Shown here: positions 58,213 through 64,000 of the stretch, piece by piece
Position numbering within the stretch: the stretch's first letter is position 1
Layout: every line of letters begins with the position of its first letter
Source: Zongyangia hominis
GTDB lineage: Bacteria > Bacillota > Clostridia > Oscillospirales > Ruminococcaceae
Assembly (NCBI RefSeq): GCF_014385095.1
Contig: NZ_JACRTC010000002.1
Coordinates: 1-64,000 of the forward strand
Direction of reading: 5' to 3'
DNA: 64,000 bases
Notes under the pieces: generated by a model
The model's input: only the letters and a program-made list of their open reading frames with translations
Databases searched by the model: none
Told to the model about the DNA's origin: nothing
Program-made: the position numbers and the translations under genes

Positions 58213-61200
58213 TTAGTACTCCTCTTGTTCTACGATAATCTTAAACACACGCTCGACCTCGTCTTTGCTCTTGAGAATTTTAAGCAACTCACGCTTGATA
58301 CGGCGTTCCTTAACAGGATTGTTTCGGAATCTGTCCATTTTAGATCGCATCACTGCCGCATGAAGTGCTTCGGCCAAGTCTACATCACAGCCAGTGTTGT
58401 CATATAACGCCCTCATTGCCGCACTATGTCGAACCTTTTCAGGATACCTTTCGTTTTCCTCTGGCTTGGTAACATTACGAGCCAGTTGTATATATTTCTC
58501 CAGCAATTGTGCGTATATTATAACACCCTGCTTTCGTTCCAGAATAAGCCGTTCCAAAACAGCGGACATCTTTTCGTAGTATTTGGGGTTCAGAACCATT
58601 TTCTCGACAACTTTTTTACGAATATTGTTCTCAATTGCCTCGGCTGCACTTTCCTGCTCGCCTGGTTTAGAACCATCACCTTCAATTTTTTCCCGCTGAT
58701 CCAGAATGAAATCCAGAAGAGTAAAGTCATCAAAATTTTTAATTACTTTGGCGTCTTCGGCAACGATATAGTTGTCAATCAGGTAGCGCATACCGGGCTC
58801 ATATGCTTTGAGATCAATAAAATCTCCGCTTGAACGCCCAATGGTAGCCTTTAACGCAACATGAAATTTTACGCTTTTATCATACTGCTCTTGCTGGCTT
58901 TCTGTATAACCCAGTTCGCCCAACAAGGGCTTCACTTCAGCATACGCACGGATGAGGGAATTCACCAAACGGTACAGGCGTTCACGGATTCGCGCATATG
59001 CTTCGTCATTGTCCACGTCAACTCCATTTTCACCACAGAAATAGTGCAGATAGTCAATTTCTTCCTTGGGATAAGGCACGCCCTCACACAGTTCCTCCAG
59101 TTCATTCAAAAGTTTCTCAAACCGTTTCTGTGCCTCTGATTTCCTGTCCTTTAACAGACCTTCAACATCTTCATCTGCATACCCTCGAAAAGCGCCGGAA
59201 GTATATTTTTTCATGGCGGCGGACAGGTCTCCAAAAAGCTGCCTATAGTCAACAATGTAACCGAAGTCTTTATCCTCGCCATCCAAACGGTTGACACGGC
59301 AAATAGCCTGGAACAGGCCATGATCATGCATAGTTTTGTCTATGTAAAGATATGTACAGGGAGGTGCATCAAAGCCGGTTAGCAGCTTATTCACCACGAT
59401 GAGCAATTTCATATTGTACGGCTCATCAATGAACTTCTTTTTTGCAGCCGCTTCAAATTCTTCTACTTTTTTTGCAATACCATTTTTATCAGTAGTGTTC
59501 GGGTCAATACCGATCATCTGCAAATATATACGATACTTTTCAAAAGCATCGGTTTCCTCATCATCGCTGACGGTTTCCGTACGCAAATCGCCTGTGTTAG
59601 GCTCATAGGAAGAAATGATGGCACATTTCTTGAAATTCTTCTGCTGGAACAGTTCGTAATATTTGCAGGCAGTCAAAATATCATTTGCCACCAGGATGGC
59701 ATTGCCGCTGCCGTCAGCCAAACGAGCCTTGGTTTCAAAATCGAATATGATATCACAGACGATTTTCTCCAAGCGGGATCGGGAACTATACACTGTCTGC
59801 ATATTGCCCCAAACCTGTTTCAACCGGGCTTTCGCCCTCGGCATCAGGCCACGAGTTTTTGCTTCAAACCATGCATCGATTTTTGCCTGGGACATAATCT
59901 CCTGGGGAATATCCCGGTACTCATAACGCAGATCAAGGACGATACCATCTGCCACACCTTCATCAAATTTGTAGGTATGGATATACCGACCGAACACCTC
60001 AATGCTGGCCGTCTTGTCAGCCTTGAGCAGGGGGGTCCCGGTGAAGCCAACAAAAATGGCGTTGGGCATAATGGTTTTCATAGCCAGATGCAATTTGCCG
60101 GATTGGGTACGATGGCACTCATCCACAAAGACATAGATATCATCTTTGCCAATGAAGTTGCTGGGGAGCGATGCTTTCAGTTCCTCAATATACCTATCAT
60201 AGTCTTTTTCCGTAGCTTCGCCGCCACGCTTGCCAAACTTATGGATCAGGGAGCAGAGCAGTCTATCCTCATGGGAGTTCAGCCGCGCCAACAGATCTGC
60301 ACCGCTTTTGGTACGGATGATTGTTTCGTTAACACCCTTATAGTTTTTCTCGATTTGCTCATCCAGTTCGTCACGGTCGGTAACAACCAAAACACGCGCA
60401 GTGGGGATGTTGGCAAGCAGCCACTTGGAGAGCCAGATCATCGTCAGAGATTTGCCGCTGCCCTGGGTATGCCAGATAATACCGCCCTTACCTGTGGCAA
60501 GGCGTTTCTGCGCCCTCATCATGCCATAATATTGATTATAACGGCAGACTTTCTTTTGACCCTTATCAAAAATCACAAAGTTATGAATCAGGTTTAAGAA
60601 CCGAAACTTGTAGAACATGGCATACAAAGCGCAATCAAGCTTATTAGAGATGGTTTCGCAGACTTCCTCAATTTTAACATCCATCTCATTTCGCTCGTCG
60701 GGATATTCCGTGAAACCGTCTTTTTTCCATTCCAGATAATACTTCTCCGGCGTTTTGATGGTACCATACCGCAGGCCCTCACTGTCGTTGCCGGCCATAC
60801 AAAATTGTATGGTGGTGAAAAATGGCTGAATGAACATCTCCCGTTGATTGGTCAAATTCTGTCGAATGCCATTAGAAACGGATACCGTACTTTTCTTCAG
60901 TTCGATCACCGCCACAGCGATACCGTTCAGATAAACCACCAGATCCGGTCGCTTTTCGTTTTTGGCTACCACAGTGACCTCTTCGGCAATATCAAAAAGG
61001 TTTTCTTCGGGATTCTCCCAGTCAATGAAATATACGGTGATTTCGTTTTCATCTGCATTTTCCTTGATTTTTGCGCCGTACTTCAGAAGCTGATAGACCG
61101 CTCGATTGGCTGAATACAGCCCCTCCTGCAGATTAGCGGCAGCTTTGACTAGCTCCTCCACGGCACGGATGGCAATCGCAGCAGAATAGCCGTGGGCGGT

Positions 61201-61344
61201 GAGCCAGCCAACCAGCTTTTCTTCGTCAATATTGCGATTTGCCTGTTCTTTCAGATTACCGATGTAGTTGTAGAGCAGTTTCGTACGAAAGAACTCAATG
61301 ACATGCTTCTGTGTTACAGCTTCAGGCTTTCCCACATAATCCAT
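58213..61344 (-). CDS. hsdR: type I restriction enzyme R subunit
   Basis: A 1043-residue motor/nuclease subunit. The N-terminal nuclease of PD-ExK type is seen as RPDLVVYLNGIAVAVIELKK. The SF2 translocase motifs are IIWHTQGSGKSLTMIWLSKW (Walker A), VFVDECHRTQSGKL (DEAH-type), VGFTGTPLL, and late TGFDAPPCTYLYIDK and QAICRVNRL. The C-terminal helical region binds the methylase complex. With HsdM2S1 it translocates and cuts DNA lacking the host methylation. The ATG overlaps the hsdS stop by one base (TAATG). Confidence 0.95.
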   Translation of the reverse strand: MDYVGKPEAVTQKHVIEFFRTKLLYNYIGNLKEQANRNIDEEKLVGWLTAHGYSAAIAIRAVEELVKAAANLQEGLYSANRAVYQLLKYGAKIKENADENEITVYFIDWENPEENLFDIAEEVTVVAKNEKRPDLVVYLNGIAVAVIELKKSTVSVSNGIRQNLTNQREMFIQPFFTTIQFCMAGNDSEGLRYGTIKTPEKYYLEWKKDGFTEYPDERNEMDVKIEEVCETISNKLDCALYAMFYKFRFLNLIHNFVIFDKGQKKVCRYNQYYGMMRAQKRLATGKGGIIWHTQGSGKSLTMIWLSKWLLANIPTARVLVVTDRDELDEQIEKNYKGVNETIIRTKSGADLLARLNSHEDRLLCSLIHKFGKRGGEATEKDYDRYIEELKASLPSNFIGKDDIYVFVDECHRTQSGKLHLAMKTIMPNAIFVGFTGTPLLKADKTASIEVFGRYIHTYKFDEGVADGIVLDLRYEYRDIPQEIMSQAKIDAWFEAKTRGLMPRAKARLKQVWGNMQTVYSSRSRLEKIVCDIIFDFETKARLADGSGNAILVANDILTACKYYELFQQKNFKKCAIISSYEPNTGDLRTETVSDDEETDAFEKYRIYLQMIGIDPNTTDKNGIAKKVEEFEAAAKKKFIDEPYNMKLLIVVNKLLTGFDAPPCTYLYIDKTMHDHGLFQAICRVNRLDGEDKDFGYIVDYRQLFGDLSAAMKKYTSGAFRGYADEDVEGLLKDRKSEAQKRFEKLLNELEELCEGVPYPKEEIDYLHYFCGENGVDVDNDEAYARIRERLYRLVNSLIRAYAEVKPLLGELGYTESQQEQYDKSVKFHVALKATIGRSSGDFIDLKAYEPGMRYLIDNYIVAEDAKVIKNFDDFTLLDFILDQREKIEGDGSKPGEQESAAEAIENNIRKKVVEKMVLNPKYYEKMSAVLERLILERKQGVIIYAQLLEKYIQLARNVTKPEENERYPEKVRHSAAMRALYDNTGCDVDLAEALHAAVMRSKMDRFRNNPVKERRIKRELLKILKSKDEVERVFKIIVEQEEY

Positions 61345-62615
61345 TACGATTTCTCCTTGTCTATCAGTCTGATACGGCCAGTAAACAATTCGCTCATCAT
61401 GCCAGATTTGAACCCTTTGTATTTTGCCAATTTCTTCTCTAATGCTTCAATTTCATTATCCATATCAGATAGAACTGTTGCAATCGAAACTTGTTCTTTT
61501 TTGTCAAGTGGTAAGTAAAGCGTAAATTCTTCAAATTGTTTCTTGCTAATGATTGGAAAGGCTGTTTGCCCTGCAAGTAACCTCATATTTTTTTCGTTAT
61601 GGGATATAAGATAATAAACAAATTCATTATAATAACCATCATTACAAATTATTGCATTAATTTGCTGATTAGTTGCACATTCCATTAAAGCTATACTATT
61701 AAGTCCAATAGACGCTATGCACGTTACAAGCACTGTGCCTTTGGGCAATATACGACATCGCGATTTTCCTTCATCGCTGATTTTTTCTGCTGTATTTTTT
61801 ATATACTTGCCATTAAAATCTTGTGCGCTTATCCAGCAGAAATCTCCGTTCCAATATTGCCCCACCTGCCTCGATGGAGTTGAGCCAGTCACAATTTTGC
61901 CGATTTCACGAACCGTGACAACTTTCCACTCGCCGCTAAACCCAGGCAGGCGTCTTTTTTTTGTCAGCAGCTCCTGCATCGCTCCTTGTTTGATGGCTTT
62001 TTTCTTTGCTATCAGCTTTTCAAGACTCACAATAAGGGAGTCAATGTCAGAGAGGGCAGTGGAGATATTTTGCTGCTCTTCCTTGGGCGGAATAGCAATG
62101 ACCGTTTCCAAAATGGCACCTTTGGAAATAGCTGATACTTTTGTACCAGTAATAAACGGCAACAATTGGTCATGATAGACAGCATGATTGATGTAGTATC
62201 CCAACCACTTCCGCTCAAACATATTGGAAGCATTAGGACGGCATGGAATTGTATGCAAACCTGATACGATTTTGTCATCTTTGATTCCGGTCACTTCAAC
62301 TGCTTTGCCTACAATCGAATCCTCTGCTGTATCGGCAAATATAATATCGCCATTCTGCAAGAAGCCTTTGCTTATTTTTGCCACATTTGCAGAGTTGACA
62401 TAGGGGATACTTTCCAATGCGCAATCTAAAACTGAAGGATATTTTATAAGAATATCTCCATAGTGAATATTGCGAACTTCTCCGCCATTATTAGTCAATT
62501 CAGCACGGGAAAGTGTGTTGTTTGGGAGTATGGTAAAACAGTTTTCAAATGTTTTAGTTTCCCATTCTTCGGGAATGGCTCCGATTTCTGTATTCTTGTA
62601 TCCTGCCTTTACCAT
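61344..62615 (-). CDS. hsdS: type I restriction enzyme specificity subunit
   Basis: A 423-residue subunit with two target-recognition domains (about 15-180 and 215-380), each followed by a conserved coiled helix: DIDSLIVSLEKLIAKKKAIK and MDNEIEALEKKLAKYKGFK. The end of each reads MQELLTKKRRL or MSELFTGRIRL. The two domains decide the bipartite DNA site, which cannot be predicted here. It overlaps hsdM by seven bases and hsdR by one. Confidence 0.94.
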   Translation of the reverse strand: MVKAGYKNTEIGAIPEEWETKTFENCFTILPNNTLSRAELTNNGGEVRNIHYGDILIKYPSVLDCALESIPYVNSANVAKISKGFLQNGDIIFADTAEDSIVGKAVEVTGIKDDKIVSGLHTIPCRPNASNMFERKWLGYYINHAVYHDQLLPFITGTKVSAISKGAILETVIAIPPKEEQQNISTALSDIDSLIVSLEKLIAKKKAIKQGAMQELLTKKRRLPGFSGEWKVVTVREIGKIVTGSTPSRQVGQYWNGDFCWISAQDFNGKYIKNTAEKISDEGKSRCRILPKGTVLVTCIASIGLNSIALMECATNQQINAIICNDGYYNEFVYYLISHNEKNMRLLAGQTAFPIISKKQFEEFTLYLPLDKKEQVSIATVLSDMDNEIEALEKKLAKYKGFKSGMMSELFTGRIRLIDKEKS

Positions 62616-64000
62616 ACAAATCCCATCCTTTCCAGATGAGATTTCACTCTGGCTTCATAATCATCCACCAGAGTAGACAACGCTGGAAGGGTATCCTCAT
62701 ATCGTTCTGCCAGTTCGATGATGCGATCAGTGATGTTATGGGAAATTGCCAAATATAATGCATCAATGCCGTTATAAATGGAATCGTACCACTTTTTGTT
62801 GACAAGCAGTTCTTTGATTTCTTCCACAGTCAAAGCGGTATACTTTTGCTTAACCTTTTCCTCCAAGGCGGCTTTCAAAACTTTTACCATTTTTTTCTTC
62901 TCATCATTTTTTGCAATTAAATCAAACAGCGTCATCAACTGCTCATAGTCCTCGGAATACATTTCCGGCACGTGAAGCGTTTCACGCAGTGTGGCAATGC
63001 AGGCCTTAATGCTGGTAGCGTTCACATTACCTTTTTCATTTCGGGCAGATACGCACAGCGGGTGTTTTGTCAAGTATGTCTCCATATCTTTCTTTTTCAT
63101 AGGAAGCAATGCCAGCAATGCAGTCAGTTCGCTGATTTCCTCGGATTGGATTTTACTGCGGATCTCCTCAATTGCGGCCTTCAAAGCCTTAGTCGAAACC
63201 TTGCCCTTTTCATCCATCAGTTCGGCAACGGCTGAGCCATCCTCAGCACTTACTAGCAATTCGTCAATCTGCGCCTGGCTATCCGCTATGATCACCTCTG
63301 CTGCATCAATAGCTTTCGCCTCTTCGGAGAAATAGGTGTCAATCATAATCGTTTTAGGAATCAACTTGCCGTCCCAGCTTTTCACTTTATCGGTGACTTC
63401 AATAACAGTCTCATCGCCTTCTTTGTGGGTTTTTACAACATATTCATAACTCAAATCCCGCCCGGCTTCATAGCCATCATGAATCACTACATACACATCA
63501 TCAGACAAGACATCCAGCCAGTACTCCAAAAGCACCTGATAAACATCATATTTATCAATTAACTCGACACACTCGAACTGGGTCAGTATACATTCGGCAA
63601 GACGAGCAATCAGTTTTTTCGTCTGAATATAAGCATTCATATGCCGCAGTTCGCCATCAACCTCTTCACGCCACCCCGCAAATGCAGTATCCAGTTTGTC
63701 GGCATATGCCGAGAACTCTTCGTCATTGTGGATAGTGCTGCGAATGTCATCCTTGGGGACATTCAACTGATAGAAGCCATCCCGCAGAACGGAGAACAAT
63801 TTCCCTTTTAGTTGGGCAAAAATATTCCAATACCGCTCCATGCTATCTACATCGTGGGCAGGAATACCACCCTTCAAATGGGCTTCAATGCTCTGCAAAT
63901 CCTCTCCGACGCCGGAGTCGATATAGCGGGAAATATTCAGATTATAGTCATTCTTCCCGGTGATTTCGCTCATGGGAACAAATCGAGCATAGTGGGGATC
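62609..64000 (-). CDS. hsdM: type I restriction methylase subunit, C-terminal part (cut by window edge)
   Basis: The frame runs open to the window end; its first visible residues are DPHYARFVPMSEITGKNDYN, and EITGKNDYNLNISRYID is the conserved segment after the methylase core of HsdM. The SAM-binding and NPPY/NPPF motifs lie outside the window. The seen part, ~463 residues, is a helical and charged region that contacts HsdS. An ATG at 63973 is internal and should not be taken as the start. Gene order is hsdM-hsdS-hsdR. Confidence 0.93.
   Translation of the reverse strand, partial: DPHYARFVPMSEITGKNDYNLNISRYIDSGVGEDLQSIEAHLKGGIPAHDVDSMERYWNIFAQLKGKLFSVLRDGFYQLNVPKDDIRSTIHNDEEFSAYADKLDTAFAGWREEVDGELRHMNAYIQTKKLIARLAECILTQFECVELIDKYDVYQVLLEYWLDVLSDDVYVVIHDGYEAGRDLSYEYVVKTHKEGDETVIEVTDKVKSWDGKLIPKTIMIDTYFSEEAKAIDAAEVIIADSQAQIDELLVSAEDGSAVAELMDEKGKVSTKALKAAIEEIRSKIQSEEISELTALLALLPMKKKDMETYLTKHPLCVSARNEKGNVNATSIKACIATLRETLHVPEMYSEDYEQLMTLFDLIAKNDEKKKMVKVLKAALEEKVKQKYTALTVEEIKELLVNKKWYDSIYNGIDALYLAISHNITDRIIELAERYEDTLPALSTLVDDYEARVKSHLERMGFVW

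Noticed and set aside
63967..63973. Start of hsdM at the ATG near 63973
   Set aside because: The frame continues upstream to the window edge with conserved HsdM text (HYARFVP), so this ATG is internal.
1..64000. CRISPR arrays
   Set aside because: I saw no series of short identical repeats with regular unique spacers and no cas genes.

Overview
The window looks like a chromosomal segment of a GC-rich, low-redox Gram-positive anaerobe of the class Clostridia, most likely an Oscillospirales/Ruminococcaceae-type gut bacterium. The reasons are AGGAGG ribosome sites, sigma-A promoters of TTGACA-17-TATAAT type, KdpFABC-DE, NADP-dependent GapN, membrane pyrophosphatase, ThyX instead of ThyA, FeoAB with a DtxR-type regulator, and sortase-anchored surface proteins. 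This placement is inferred from gene content; no 16S or ribosomal-protein gene is present.

Layout. 0.1-9.2 kb (mostly minus strand): mltG, a tiny Cys-rich protein gene on the plus strand, then a run read pcrA-thyX-tmk-DUF2156-GNAT-DJ-1-5-formyl-THF cyclo-ligase, which ties dTMP synthesis to folate recycling. 9.3-17.3 kb: cardiolipin synthase, then a sugar locus (TIM-barrel isomerase, cupin protein, GntR regulator, divergent deoC and FGGY kinase). The GntR gene and the deoC operon carry matching operators over their -10 boxes. 17.5-26.9 kb: feoA and a feoB gene cut in two by a 6.86-kb element. 27.0-37.3 kb: DtxR-type regulator, pyrophosphatase, glutathione peroxidase, an XRE/ImmA cluster, a TRIC-type channel, a second UvrD-like helicase, a HAD phosphatase with a structured leader, and a DUF1622 protein. 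37.5-42.3 kb: gapN, a small hypothetical, an ABC exporter pair, tRNA-Ala(CGC). 42.4-50.8 kb: kdpFABCDE with an extra small membrane protein upstream. 51.2-56.4 kb: a 1721-residue surface-anchored GH32 fructanase. 56.5-64.0 kb: an AT-richer island with an HNH nuclease and a type I restriction-modification system (hsdM cut by the window edge).

The most notable structure is the feoB element. A large serine recombinase, a 46-codon partner and a 1506-residue repeat-rich surface protein lie between two CACATG copies, exactly where FeoB is broken. Rejoining the flanks restores an uninterrupted FeoB frame of about 720 residues. Joining the element ends creates a 42-bp near-perfect inverted repeat (18 of 20 arm bases) around a CA dinucleotide, as expected for a serine-recombinase attP. 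The cargo protein shares its pre-anchor stalk (KPSIPGG...SDWKWP) with the GH32 protein elsewhere in the window.

Most genes are ordinary housekeeping. Functions of the cupin protein, the 91-, 94-, 89- and 64-residue proteins and the HAD leader RNA are not known to me and are described only by what can be seen.
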